Assembly: GCF_047495875.1 (NCBI RefSeq)
Contig: NC_092463.1
Span: forward strand, 1,621,057 to 1,685,056
Length of the DNA stretch: 64,000 nucleotides
Direction of reading: 5' to 3'
DNA from: Pithys albifrons albifrons
Lineage: Eukaryota; Chordata; Aves; Passeriformes; Thamnophilidae
How positions within the stretch are numbered: the first letter of the stretch is position 1; each line of letters begins with the position of its first letter. Shown piece by piece: positions 22,661 to 33,854 of this stretch. Under the pieces are notes generated by a model. It did no database searches. It saw nothing but the letters and a program-made list of their open reading frames with translations, and was not told where the DNA came from. The position numbers were made by a program, and so were the translations under genes.

Positions 22661-23242
22661 TCTCATCGACCCCCACACCCAATTCCTGGGGGTGGGACCA
22701 GGGGCAGGACCAGGACTGGACGAAGAGATGTGTAAAGTAACGATTGGAAAGATCATATTCTAAAATCCATGGAAACCACATCTTGGGGGGGAAAAGATCC
22801 CACCGTGTTTTCCTGTGGCCACTTAGCCTGATATTAAAGATTCCCCTTTTTATCTTATCCCACACTAATTTTCCTCCGAGTCCTGGTTTTGGGGTCTCTA
22901 CTCTTGGCATCCCCGCCAATGGCACAGGGAAACTTCAGCCCCTGGCAAGGAGCTGGTGCTTCCCTCTCACACATCAGCCTCCCATTGTTTCATGCCAATC
23001 GATGTTTGCCCAATTCCCAACTCCAACCCCATTTTCCTGTCCATCACCCCCCTCCTGGCACTCTGCCTGTGACAGCTCCTGCTCCAACCTCCACTTTATG
23101 TCGACAACAACGGCACAAGCGCTTAGGAAAAAAAAATGCCAGCAATTTCTCCTCTATTAATACACATTTTTATGATCTGCCTGTCAAATATTATCTGAAA
23201 GGGGTTTTTTTTTTTCCAAGTCAGAAAACTGCTGGTTCCTGC
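22661..23242. other. Unique sequence, no gene seen
   Basis: No repeat or gene recognised. Contains a T run at 23205-23213. Confidence 0.4.
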
Positions 23243-23480
23243 TTGGAGTGTGTTGTTCTAGAAATGACCTTGTTGTTCTAGAAATGACCCTTGTTGTTCT
23301 AGAAATGACCCTTGTTGTTCTAGAAGTGACCCTTGTTGTTCTAGAAGTGACCCTTGTTGTTCTAGAAGTGACCCTTGTTGTTCTAGAAATGACCCTTGTT
23401 GTTCTAGAAATGACCCTTGTTGTTCTAGAAATGACCCTTGTTGTTCTAGAAATGACCCTTGTTGTTCTGTAAAATAACCC
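23243..23480. repeat. 21-bp minisatellite, about 11 units
   Basis: Unit 'ttctagaaatgacccttgtt' plus one base, repeated ten times with aat/agt variants and one degenerate last unit. Each unit carries TTCTAGAA (an inverted TTCnnGAA pair as in heat-shock elements) and TGACCC (a nuclear-receptor-type half-site). Confidence 0.93.
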
Positions 23481-23544
23481 TTGTTTCTACAAGGATCAGT
23501 GACAGTTTCGTGCTGTTTTTTCCCAGAAAAATGGGATGGGATCC

Positions 23545-25255
23545 TGTGCTGGTTTAAAGGTGAACCAGCAGGGGAAATGAACTCACCACGAGAGAGATTA
23601 TAAGTCAGAGCTAAGATTTAATAATAATATTACAATAAATACACTGACACAAAAGGGAAATTGCTTTCAGTTCACAAACCCCAGCAGTATAACCCAGTGC
23701 CCTGGGGCACAAACCCAAGGGGGTTTGTTTGTCCTTGTGCTGAGACCTCTGTGGTTCCCCCAAGTCCAGAGCAAAAGGAAATGAAAAACCTGTTGGTGCA
23801 GGCAAGGGCTGTGGTCTGGGCGAGAGCGGGGATCTCCTCCTGTCAAGGTCCTGCTGCTGCTCTGGATCCAACAAGAAGTTCCCAAGGTCTTCTTACCCAC
23901 CACTTATGTACCCTCAGGGACCCCCCAGTCCCTCCCCCCTGGGTGGGGACTCACACAATGGGTGATTAACTCTGGGAGTCAGGGGGTATTGTTGAACCAT
24001 TGATGGCCCATTGGCAGCTCCTCCCCCTCAGGCTGGGTGTGAAGGTGATAATGGCTCCCTGGGCAGCTGCTGCTCATGGCCCATTGTCCTTGGGGAATGA
24101 ATAGAGGGGGTAGAATACACAGCTTTGATCACCCCCACACAGGGTTAGCTGGTCCCTCCTGCTGAACTAGGACATAATATTACAATAAATACACAAAAGG
24201 GAAATTGCTTCCAACTCACAAAACCCCAGCAGTATAACCCAGTGTCCTGGGGCACAAACCCAAGGGGGTTTGTTTGTCCTCATGCTGAGACCACTGTGGT
24301 TCCCCCAAGTCCAGAGCAAAAGGAAATGAAAGACCTGTTGGTGCAGGCGAGGGCTGTGGTCTGGTCAAGAGCAGTGATCTCCTCCTGTCGAGGTCCTGCT
24401 GCTCCTCTGGATCTGACGAGAAGTTCCTGAGGTCTTACCCACCACTTATGTACCCTCAGGGAGCACCCAGTCCCTCCCCCTGGTCAGGGACTCACACAAT
24501 GGGTGATTAACTCTGGGAGCCAGGGGGTGTTGAACCGTTGATGGCCCATTGGCAGCTCCGCCCCCCTCAGGCTGAGTGTGAAGGTGCCAATGACTCCCTG
24601 GGCAGCTGCTGCTAATGGTCCATTGTCCTTGGGGAATGAATAGAGGGGGTAGAATACACAGCTTTGATCACCCCCACACAGGGTTAGCTGGTCCCTCCTG
24701 CTGAACTAGGACATAATATTACAATAAATACACTGACACAAAAGGGAAATTGCTTCCAACTCACAAACCCCAGCAGTATAACCCAGTGTCCTGGGGCACA
24801 AACCCAAAGGGGTTTGCTTGCCCTTGTGCTGAGACCCGCCTGGTTCCCCCCAAGTCCAGAGCAAAAGGAAATGAAAAACCTGTTGGTGCAGGCGAGGCCT
24901 CTGGTCTGGTCGAGAGCGGTGATCTCCTCCTGTCGAGGTCCTGCTGCTCCTCTGGATCCAAAGAGAAGTTCTTGAGGTCTTACCCATCACTTATGTACCC
25001 TCAGGGAGCACCCAGTCCCTCCCCCTGGGCAGGGACTCACACAATGGGTGATTAACTCTGGAGCCAGGGGGTGTTGAACTGTTGATGGCCCATTGGCAGC
25101 TCCGCCCCCTCAGGCTGGGTGTGAAGGTGCCAATGGCTCCCTGGGCAGCTGCTGCTAATGGCCCATTGTCCTTGGGGAATGAATAGAGGGGGTAGAACAC
25201 ACAGCTTTGATCACCCCACACAGGGTTAGCTGGTCCCTCCTGCTGAACTAGGACA
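23545..25255 (-). mobile_element. LTR with internally triplicated body
   Basis: On the plus strand it starts TGTGCTGGTTTAAAGG and ends CTGCTGAACTAGGACA; the flanking pentamers are both gatcc, a perfect 5-bp target duplication. The body is three head-to-tail units: 23625-24174, 24175-24713 and 24714-25255 (550, 539 and 542 bases). The terminal bases, the 'tggcccattg' region and the 'ggcacaaaccca' region match the composite LTRs, but there is no CR1 insert. It represents the CR1-free relative of that LTR family. Confidence 0.85.
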
Positions 25256-25360
25256 GATCCTGAGGAACTCTGGACAGGGCTTGGAGCGAGTGGAAGGATT
25301 CAGAATAGGATGATATTTAAGGTCCCTTCTAACCTAAAATCATTCTGGGATTTTATGAAA
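25256..25360 (+). mobile_element. CR1 LINE 3' fragment
   Basis: Short sense tail: 'ggacagggcttggagcgag' ... 'ggtcccttctaacc' ... 'attctgggattttatg'. The LTR at 23545 appears to have inserted next to or into it. Confidence 0.75.
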
Positions 25361-26145
25361 ACAGGGATTTAACACTTAATCAGAGTCACTGCTACGTGAA
25401 TAGATGATGGAAAATTAATAGACCCATTTCTTAAGTGCTGTTTTGGTGACTTTTAATGAAATCCCAATGGAAGTTTTCCCATTAAACCAAGACATCTGAG
25501 CCTAAAAGGAAAATTGTTCCTCAGCCTATAATGTATATAAAATATACATATTCCTATAAATTCCATATATATTTTTTTTTATTATTTCCCTCCCAAGATG
25601 TATCCCCCCTGTCCCCCCCTCTCAGCTATTTGTGCTCCTCAGGAGTTTGCTAAAATAGCAATTCCCGGGATAATGAATCCCTGTTTTGACAGGGCTCTGC
25701 CACCTCGCTAATGAATGTGCCTCATAATCACCCTCGTCACAATTAAGATAAAACCAATCTCCGGGAGGTTCGAGCTTTGCAGGTGCCACCAAAGAGTTTC
25801 AGGAGCAATCCCGGGGGCTCCTGGGGGACGGATCCATCTGTCAGCTCCGATCCTGGGAATGAAAAGGCATCACTTTTGGGACAAGATTCTGGATTTGAAT
25901 TCCCGTGTTATCCTTCCCTGGCAAAAGGATTCCACACCAGCTGAATTCAGTGACACAGGGCACGGATTTAGGGATATTTGGGGTTATTTCAGGGGTCCTT
26001 CCTGGCACAAACATCCCAAAAGTGTGTGGATGAACTCCTTAAAAACAAAACCAGATGCTGAGCACCACTTTGTCTGGGGTTACTTAATTATTAAGTTTTA
26101 TAAGAATATTTTCCTCCTTTTGATATTTGTATATCAAAAATCCAC
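25361..26145. other. Unique sequence with homeodomain-motif-rich core
   Basis: 25610-25800 has several ATTA/TAAT words (GGATAATGAATCC, CTAATGAATG, CACAATTAAGAT) and CpGs unlike its neighbours. (TA)-rich patch at 25530-25580. No gene recognised. Confidence 0.4.
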
Positions 26146-26330
26146 GTTTCATAGAAGAATTAAGGGTGGAAAAGACCTCCAAGATGATCAAGTTCAACCT
26201 TTGACCAAACACCTCCATGGCCAATAAACCCCACTGGGAAGTGCCACAACTCCTCGTTTTTGGAGCATTCCCAGGGATGGACATTTTCAAGATTGTGTCC
26301 TTATGGAAAGGAGTTTTTTCATTTTTGGAG
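26146..26330 (-). mobile_element. Diverged CR1 3' fragment
   Basis: Antisense tail 'tttcatagaagaattaaggg', 'ggaaaagacctccaag'. The following 26255-26370 contains a duplicated 'tttttggagcattcccaggg' block. Confidence 0.65.
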
Positions 26331-26536
26331 CATTTCCAGGGATGGACATTTTCAGGATTATGAAAAGGAGCTTTTTCCAGGCAATTTGAATCCTCCAAAT
26401 ACATCCATTGGGTATTCACTGAAAATAAACCCCAAGCTAAGACACCTGGAGTAGGAATAGTGAGTGTGACCTCCACACATCCAAGGGACACTGCCCAGGT
26501 TGGTGATACAGGAAGATCTTGATTGATCTGCTCTTT
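26331..26536. other. Unique sequence, no feature seen
   Basis: No repeat or gene recognised apart from the end of the block duplicated at 26255-26370. Confidence 0.35.
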
Positions 26537-27765
26537 TCATAGAGTCACAGAATGATAGAATGGATTGGGCTGGAAAAGACCTCCCAGATCATCAAGTCCA
26601 ACCCTTGGGCCAACTCCAGTCCCTTTACCAGATCATGGCACTCAGTGCCACGGCCAAGCTCAGCTGAAAAACCTCCAGGGATGGGGAATCCACCCCCTCT
26701 CTGGGCAGCCCATTCCAATCCCTGAGCACTCTCTCTGCAAAGAATTTCTTTCTGATCTCCAACTTCAATTTCCCCTGGCAGAGCTTGAGCCCATCGTGCC
26801 CCCTTGTCCTATTGCTGAGTGCCTGGGAGAAGAGACCAACCCCCACCTGGCCACAACTTCCCTTCAGGCAGTTCCAGACAGTGCTGAGGTCACCTCTGAG
26901 CCTCCTCTTCTCCAGCCTGAACACCCCCAGCTCCCTCAGCCTCTCCCCACAGCACTTGTGCTCCAGTCCCTTCTCCAGCCTCGTTGCTCTTCTCACTTGG
27001 GTTGGAAGAGACCTCTGAGATCATCAAGTCCAACCCTTGATCCAACCCCACTGGGATCACTCTGGCACTCTGTGCCCTGGGCTGGTGATCCCAGTGGGGT
27101 TGGATCAAGACATGTTGGATTCTCTATCCCTGGAGGTGTTTCAGAGGACACTCAGTGCCACCTCCAGTCCCTTCTCCAGCCTCGTTGCTCTTCTCTGGCC
27201 CCGCTCCAGCCCCTCAATCTCTTGCCTCAACTGAGGGGCCCAGAACTGAACACAACACTCAAGGTGTGGCCTCCCCAAGGCAGAGTCCAGGGGAAGGGTC
27301 ACTGCCCTGGGCCTGCTGGCCACGCTAGTTTGGATCCAGGCCAGGATCCCATTGGCCTTCTTGGCCACCTGGGCACACTGGTGGCTCCTGTTGAGCTTCC
27401 TGTCCCTCAGTCCCCCCAGGTCCCTCTGCCTGGCTGCTCTCCAGCCACTCTGTGCCCAGCCTGGAGCGCTGCAGGGGTTGGGGTGGCCAAAAGGCAGGAC
27501 CTGCACTTGGCCTTGTTGAACTCCATCCCATTGCAATCAGCCCATCCCTCCAGTCTCTCCAGATCCCTCTGCAGAGCCCTCCTACCTTCCAGCAGGTCGA
27601 CACTCCCTCCCAACTTGGTGTCATCAGCAAATTTGCTGCTGATGGACTCAATCCCCTCATCTGAATCATCACTAAAGATGTTAAAAAGGACTGGACCCAA
27701 CACAGACCCCTGGGGACACCACCAGTGATCGGTCACCAGCTGGATGTAGCCCCAATCACCAGCAT
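26537..27765 (-). mobile_element. CR1 LINE with RT domain
   Basis: Antisense element from the 3' octamer tail ('cagaatgatagaatggattg') to the RT region. Its layout matches 4760-5947: tail, internal duplicated tail (27000-27130), ORF2 C-terminus, RT palm. It is truncated upstream of the RT palm near 27765. Confidence 0.87.
27141..27736 (-). pseudogene. CR1 ORF2 reverse transcriptase remnant
   Basis: Read from 27736 downwards: the [15 protein letters not shown] box, then FADDTKLGG with both catalytic Asp, in one frame to about 27480. The C-terminal stretch with [11 protein letters not shown] follows in another frame (27141-27536), so a frameshift lies near 27475-27490. This is the best-preserved palm region in the window, but the endonuclease and fingers are missing. 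Confidence 0.85.
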
Positions 27766-28165
27766 TCCACCTTCACTCAATCCTGGCTCTTTAGATTTGG
27801 TAGGATGGGATCATTCTGCTGATCCTGAGGGTGCTGGCACTTTGTGCCAACCACCAACACTCCCTACACAGTCCAAAAATTCCTTTAGAAGTTTCTTTGA
27901 GAAAAAACCCCAATCCTGCCTTCATTTTCTGCAGCAGAAATCACCCAAGCACCAGGGAGAGCACAGGGAAAGGCATCTCTGAGCCCTTCAGTTTTCACCT
28001 TGCAGTGCCCCAAGGGCATTGGCTCCACCCATTATGGCTCATTTATAATGATCATAATGAGCAATTAAATCTGTCATGACATTATATTGGGATATATTCA
28101 ACCACATCTGGATATTTGGAGCTCCAAGTCTCCATTTCCTACTTCAAACTGAAGAAACCTCAAAC
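27766..28165. other. Unique sequence, no gene seen
   Basis: No repeat or gene recognised. ATTA-type words occur at 28020-28085. Confidence 0.4.
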
Positions 28166-29098
28166 CCCAAATCCCATCCAACCTTCCCTGGGACACTCCC
28201 AGGGATGGGGCAGCCACAGCTTCTCTGGGCACCTGTGCCAGGGCCTGCCCACCCTCCCAGACACCAATTCCTGCCCAATATTCATCCTAAATCACCCCTT
28301 TTCCAGCTTAAAGCCATTTCCTGTGTCCTGTCCCTCCATGCTTTGTCAATGGTCTCTCTCCATCTTTCTTGTAGCTCCTTCAGGTCCTGGAAGGCCACAA
28401 TGATGTCACCTCAAAGCTTCTCTTCTCCAGGTTAAACAATCCCAGTTCTCCAGCCTTCCCTCCCAGCAGAGCGGCTCCATCCTCTGCCCATCTTGGAATA
28501 GTTTGGGTTTGAAGGGACCTGAAAGATCATCCCATTCCAACTCCTGCCATGGGCAGGGACACCTCCCACCAGCCCAGGATGCTCCAAGCCCTGTCCAACC
28601 TGGCCTGGGACACTCCCAGGGCTGGGGCAGCCACAGCTTCTCTGGGCACCTGTGCCAGGGCCTGCCTACCCTCCCAGACACCAATTCCTGCCCAATATTT
28701 ATCCTAAATCTCCCCTTTTCCAGCTTAAAGCCCTTCCCCCTTGTCCTGTCCCTCCATCCCTTGTCAATGGTCTCTCTCCGTCTTTCTTGTAGCTCCTTCA
28801 GGTCCTGGAAGGCCACAATGATGTCACCTCAAAGCTTCTCTTCTCCAGGTTAAACAATCCCAATTCTCCAGCCTTCCCTCCCAGCAGAGCTGCTCCATCC
28901 TCTGCCCATCTTGGAATGGTTTGGGTTTGAAGGGACCTGAAAGATAACCCCATCCCACCCTGCCATGGGCAGGGACACCTCCCACCAGCCCAGGCTGCTC
29001 CAAGCCCTGTCCTACCTGGCCTGGGACACTCCCAGGGATGGGGCAGCCACAGCTTATCTGGGCACCTGTGCCAGGGCCTGCCCAACCTCATAAGGAAG
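28166..29098 (-). mobile_element. Tandem array of CR1 3' ends, second junction type
   Basis: Three units, starting near 28170 (partial), 28493 and 28911. Junctions read 'ctgcccatcttggaat' followed by the next 3' terminus 'ggtttgggtttgaaggg'. The breakpoint differs from the array at 12871, so this array arose separately. Confidence 0.85.
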
Positions 29099-29796
29099 GA
29101 TTTTTTCCTTAAAAAAAAGGAAAATGGCTTGTGGGATGTGTTGAAGAAGTCACTTCATCCTTCATCAAGAGAAAAATGCCTCATCCTGTCACTCCCCACT
29201 TAAAGCTTGGCCTTGAACTCCCAGTTCCTACAGAGCAGAAACTGGGTCAAACATCCACCCCTTCCCTTCCTGCAGGACTTCCCAAAATCCACTCAAGTCC
29301 AGACAAATGATGCCACTGGGTACAAAATATAGACCCCCATCTCCAGGTTTGTGTCTGTTTAAAATTGCCATTCCTTTACTACTAAACTATATTATTAAAT
29401 TAAATCCATGTGGGATCACTAAAGCTGGAAGGACATCTTGGGATGTCCAACCTCAAGCAAAACATTCCCAAAAAAAAGAGGGGTCTGCCCACACTCATTT
29501 TTGGGGTGCCCATGTGTCATTTGCCCCATTTCCACCCTCCTGAAGTTTTTCCAGGGCCTGTTCAGAGCAGGAAATTCAGAGTCACACGTGGATTCCCACC
29601 CAGGGAGACCTGAAGGATGAGAAATGAGAAGCATCAGGGCTCCCAAACGAGGTTATTTATTATTTACAGCCCATCAACAGGAGGTGGGGGGGACATGAAC
29701 TCTCCAGGAGTGGTGAAATATAGATCTGACTGAGGGCATGGAGGGGCCTCCCTGACAGCACAGTCCATCAAAATCCAATAATCCACTTCTCACACC

Positions 29797-29802
<6 letters not shown>
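29099..29802. other. Unique sequence, no gene seen
   Basis: No repeat or gene recognised. Confidence 0.4.

Positions 29803-29829
<27 letters not shown>
29803..29829. repeat. (CTG)9 trinucleotide repeat
   Basis: Nine CTG units followed by 'cttctgctcagcagg'. It lies in non-coding context; no surrounding frame looks like a real exon. Confidence 0.93.
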
Positions 29830-30852
29830 TCTGCTCAGCAGGAAAATCTCTGCTGGAAGATCTCAGGGAGTAAAAGAGTTAAGAAAAAGCATCTCCAGGA
29901 CCTACAAAGCTTTTCTGAAATGGGAAACCAGAGGGGTTCAAGGCAAATGGAAAAGCAGGTGAGTCCAGACCAACGTTCTTCCCATCTCCTGGTGGCTGTT
30001 CTGCTGTGGGGTGGCCCCTGGGACTCCTCACCATCCAGAGGGGACACATTTTGCTGGTCACACACCAAGGGACATCCTTTGCCAGCTGCTGGGTCATGAC
30101 TTATCCCACACCAGAGATAAGCTGAAAGCAAAGAAGTGAAAGGTGTGACTGGGTAAGAGAAGCATTTTCCAAACCAAATCCTGCTGGAGCTTTATGGGTT
30201 TCATGAATCCTGACTGATGGACTCCACCCATCACCTTCTCATCAAACCTGTGCCAGGAGATGTTCCCAGTTGCTCTTGGGATTGACATCACTCTTTGCAG
30301 CCCATGTGGCAGGAGGACACACAGACCCTCATCTCTAACCCTCAGGGTCTCAGGGAGGAATTATATTGATAAAAAATTAATCAAAAATAGTCCTTATCTT
30401 CTGGGACTGCTCTAAGATTTGGCCTCCAGCAAACCACACCTTTCCTGCAAGATGCTCTTCCAGAAAGGGTGCAACACATGTGAGTGAAGGTGCTGGGATT
30501 GGATGTGGTGGTTAATATGTCCAACTATCCCAGGATTCAGCCAAAGTCAGAAATAAAAAAAATCCAACATTCTTTTCTTCAAAGAAAAATTCTCCTCGTG
30601 GTCTCTTTTCTTGCCCACTGTGGATTTTCCCATTCAGCAACAACAACCTGCAAATCCAAAGCATCTTTCTGCAGGAACAAGACCACGACTCTCCTGTGAC
30701 CAAGATTTGCCATGAAACTCCTTCATGATATTCCTCCAAGCCAAATTAGGTCCTGGTGATGGTCTGAGCTGTTGGATACTTAATGATCATGAGATACATC
30801 CCCTGTCCTTCATTTCCAGTAGAATAACAGAGCCATTCTCATGGAATACCAG
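29830..30852. other. Unique sequence, no gene seen
   Basis: No repeat or gene recognised. Short frames (for example 29835-30131 minus) have no domain I know. Confidence 0.4.
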
Positions 30853-31335
30853 AATAGTTTGGATTGGAAAAGACCTTAAAGACCTTCCCATTCCACTCCT
30901 GCCATGGGTGGGGTCACCTCCCACCAGCCCAGGTTGCTCCAACTCAACCTTGGACACTTCCAGGGCTGGGGCATCAATTTTAACAAATTGAATTAAATGT
31001 TTTACAACACTGAACACCTTCTACACCATCTGAAGGACCACTGAGCACAAACACCAAATTAACAGAGTTTCCTCTCTCTGTTTAACAGAGTTTCCTCTCT
31101 CTGTTTTATCCAGACCATGAGACCTTAAAGACCTTCCCATTCCATCCCTGCCATGGGTGGGGTCACCTCCCACCAGCCCAACCTTGGACACTTCCAGGGC
31201 TGGGGCATCACTTTTAACATATTGAATTAAATGTTTTACAACACTGAACACCTTCTACACCATCTGAAGGACCACTGAGCACAAACACCAAATTAACAGA
31301 GTTTCCTCTCTCTGTTTTATCCAGACCATGAGAAA
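30853..31335 (-). mobile_element. CR1 3' fragment in a direct duplication
   Basis: An antisense CR1 tail plus about 120 bases of flank is repeated head-to-tail: unit 1 from 30872, unit 2 from 31122, about 250 bases apart and nearly identical ('ttttacaacactgaacacc', 'cctctctctgttt'). Unit 2 lacks about 17 bases of the CR1 part, so it is a recent local duplication. Confidence 0.85.
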
Positions 31336-32202
31336 AAAAACCCCACAATCTTGAAGTTGCCAAGGATGGAGGAGGCACCCACAGCATCCCAGCCCAACAC
31401 ACGACCTCCCAACCACTTCACTTGGCTGCTGAAGGGAAATTAGAGGGGAAACAATTTGTTGTAAAGACTCAGATCGCTCACAGTATTTCTGTCTTAAGCC
31501 CCTGCCAAGCTCAGCCTCCTTAATTGCTTCTCTGGCCGTTATTATTAGAGCTGATAATCACAATCACCCACTAAATGAGTTGACAAAGAGCGTGTCTCTC
31601 ATTATGAGCCTGCCAAGGCCGAGCTTGTTTCCCCGATTTCCAGCCATCCTTTGCGTGTGGAACTGGAGTCAATTGGAAGTTTTTGATTTCCGTAATGGCT
31701 TGAGGTTTATTTGCTCAACAACTTAATACCGAGGCAGAGGAGGGGGAACGTTGCCTGCACCGCAACGCGCATTTCCTAACGAACCTCTTCGTCTCTTGCG
31801 AACACCACATTCGCGGCTCTGTAATTAACTTCCTTCTCCGACAGAACAAAGCAAAACACCCTTTTTTGGTTGTTTTTTTCTTTTTCCAGCTGAGCGTGGC
31901 AACGATTAGAGGTGATCCCTGCAAGTGTGAAGTGCCGCGCGAGGCTCTAAGCGCGGCTACAAAGAGATGCTCTGCTTCAATTAGGGCGTCTCCGCATTCC
32001 TGAGGAATTAGGAAACCACAAAGAAGCGAGGAGAGACAATAATCCCCCCCCCCAGAGAGGAGGGGAGCGCCAGGAGCCAATTAAAGGAGCAGGAGACGAT
32101 CATTCTGCCGGCTCAAGTCAACACATCCTCATTTTGTTCGTGGCAGGTGCTTCAGTCTGCAGTGCAGGAGCAGAGTCAGCACCTTTGTCCTCGGAGCAGG
32201 TC
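31336..32202. other. Unique, CpG-bearing, homeodomain-motif-rich island
   Basis: 31440-32110 differs from the rest of the window. It has many CpGs (for example 'caccgcaacgcgcatttc', 'gcgcggctac'), TAATTG/TTATTATTA/ATTAGG words, and no match to the window's repeats. A 121-codon minus frame (31715-32080) is not recognisable and may be chance. A conserved enhancer or orphan CpG-rich regulatory element is the likeliest reading, but this is inference. Confidence 0.45.
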
Positions 32203-33004
32203 ATGGAATCATAGAATGGATTGGGATGGAAAAGACCTCCAAGATCATCGAGTCCAACCCTTGGGCCAACTCCACTCCCTTTACCAGATCATGGCACTCA
32301 GTCCCACGGCCAAGCTCAGCTGAAAAACCTCCAGGGATGGGGAATCCACCCCCTCTCTGGGCAGCCCATTCCAATCCCTGAGCACTCTCTCTGCAAAGAA
32401 TTTCTTTCTGATCTCCAACTTCAATTTCCCCTGGCAGAGCTTGAGCCCATCGTGCCCCCTTGTCCTATTGCTGAGTGCCTGGGAGAAGAGACCAACCCCC
32501 ACCTGGTCAGAACTTCCCTTCAGGCAGTTCCAGACAGTGCTGAGGTCACCTCTGAGCCTCCTCTTCTCCAGGCTGAACACCCCCAGCTCCCTCAGCCTCT
32601 CCCCACAGCACTTGTGCTCCAGTCCCTTCTCCAGCCTCGCTGCTCTTCTCAGTTGGGTTGGAAGAGACCTCTGAGATCATCAAGTCCAACCCTTGATCCA
32701 ACTCCAGTCCCTTTACCAGATCATGGCACTCAGTGCCACGGCCAAGCTCAGCTGAAAAACCTCCAGGGATGGGGAATCCACCCCCTCTCTGGGCAGCCCA
32801 TTCCAATCCCTGAGCACTCTCTCTGCAAAGAAGTTTTTTCTCATCTCCAACTTCAATTTCCCCTGGCAGAGCTTGAGCCCATCGTGCCCCCTTGTCCTAT
32901 TGCTGAGTGCCTGGGAGAAGAGACCAACCCCCACCTGGCCAGAACTTCCCTTCAGGCAGTTCCAGACAGTGCTGAGGTCACCTCTGAGCCTCCTCTTCTC
33001 CAGA
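32203..33004 (-). mobile_element. Two CR1 3' regions head-to-tail
   Basis: Unit 1 starts at the octamer tail 'aatcatagaatggattggg' and runs to about 32655. Unit 2 begins 'gttgggttggaagagacc' and repeats the same 'gggaatccaccccctctctg' to 'cctcctcttctccag' stretch, ending at 33004. Confidence 0.86.
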
Positions 33005-33854
33005 TGGGGCAAATGCAGCCTCAGACAGGGAAACCTTCTGTCCCTTCTTCCATGTCACTACTTCTCCAGTAAAATCTGATAAAGGATGACCCAAGATGGT
33101 CAGGTGGTGTAGGAAAAACGTGGTCATGGTCCTACCATGACACAGCCTTTCCTGAGATCCTCTCTAATGGCTTTGGAGGTGACCATGGGAGCACAAACCA
33201 AGGACCATCTCCTCCAAATGGGGCTCACAAGGAGCTGCAGGTGAGGGAAGTTTTGCTCCTTGGAAACAGAAACCCCTTTTCTCCTGCTCTCCAGTTTGCA
33301 CCCACACCCAGCAGGAGCAGGACTGGACTATGGGGACAGACCACCCCAGAGTCCTCCAGAGGGTTAGTTGTGCTCAGAACACCTTAAGTCAGCTTGGATC
33401 TGTCTCTTTGCTGCAAGGAAAGGGTTTAGACCCACCTCTGCCCACACCTCCTTCCTTGGAGCAACACCCCCACCCCAGAGCAGCCCCCCAAGCTCCCCAG
33501 GGCTTGTCACCACCTCTTATCACTGGAGAGAACCAGATTTCCTCCTGAAAGAAGAGAATGAGTTGTCAGCCTGGACCTGACAACATCAGTTTAGCTGCAG
33601 AGCAAACACAAGTCACCTCAGTGATATCAGGGAGAATGTCATTTTCTGACAGCACACACCAAGAACAATCACTTCAATTACTGCAGGAAGGGCTGAGGCC
33701 ACCAGCAGCCAGATGCCAACCTGCCCAGGGACAAATGGGCTCTCTCTGACACAGCAATTGGGGCTGGCTCGAGAAAAGCATCCAAACAGGAGAGCAAACA
33801 GCACCTCGGACACGGGGCAGCTGCTCCACTCGGATGATCCTACTGGGAATGCCT
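33005..33854. other. Unique sequence, no gene seen
   Basis: No repeat or gene recognised. Confidence 0.4.

Noticed and set aside
21656..22735. Arg/Glu/Gly-rich proteins of about 360 codons, and Pro/Ser-rich ones on the other strand
   Set aside because: Composition artefact of the polypurine tract; open in several frames on both strands.
26565..27728. 387-codon plus-strand protein
   Set aside because: It is antisense to CR1 ORF2 and its 3' region; the same frame recurs at other CR1 copies.
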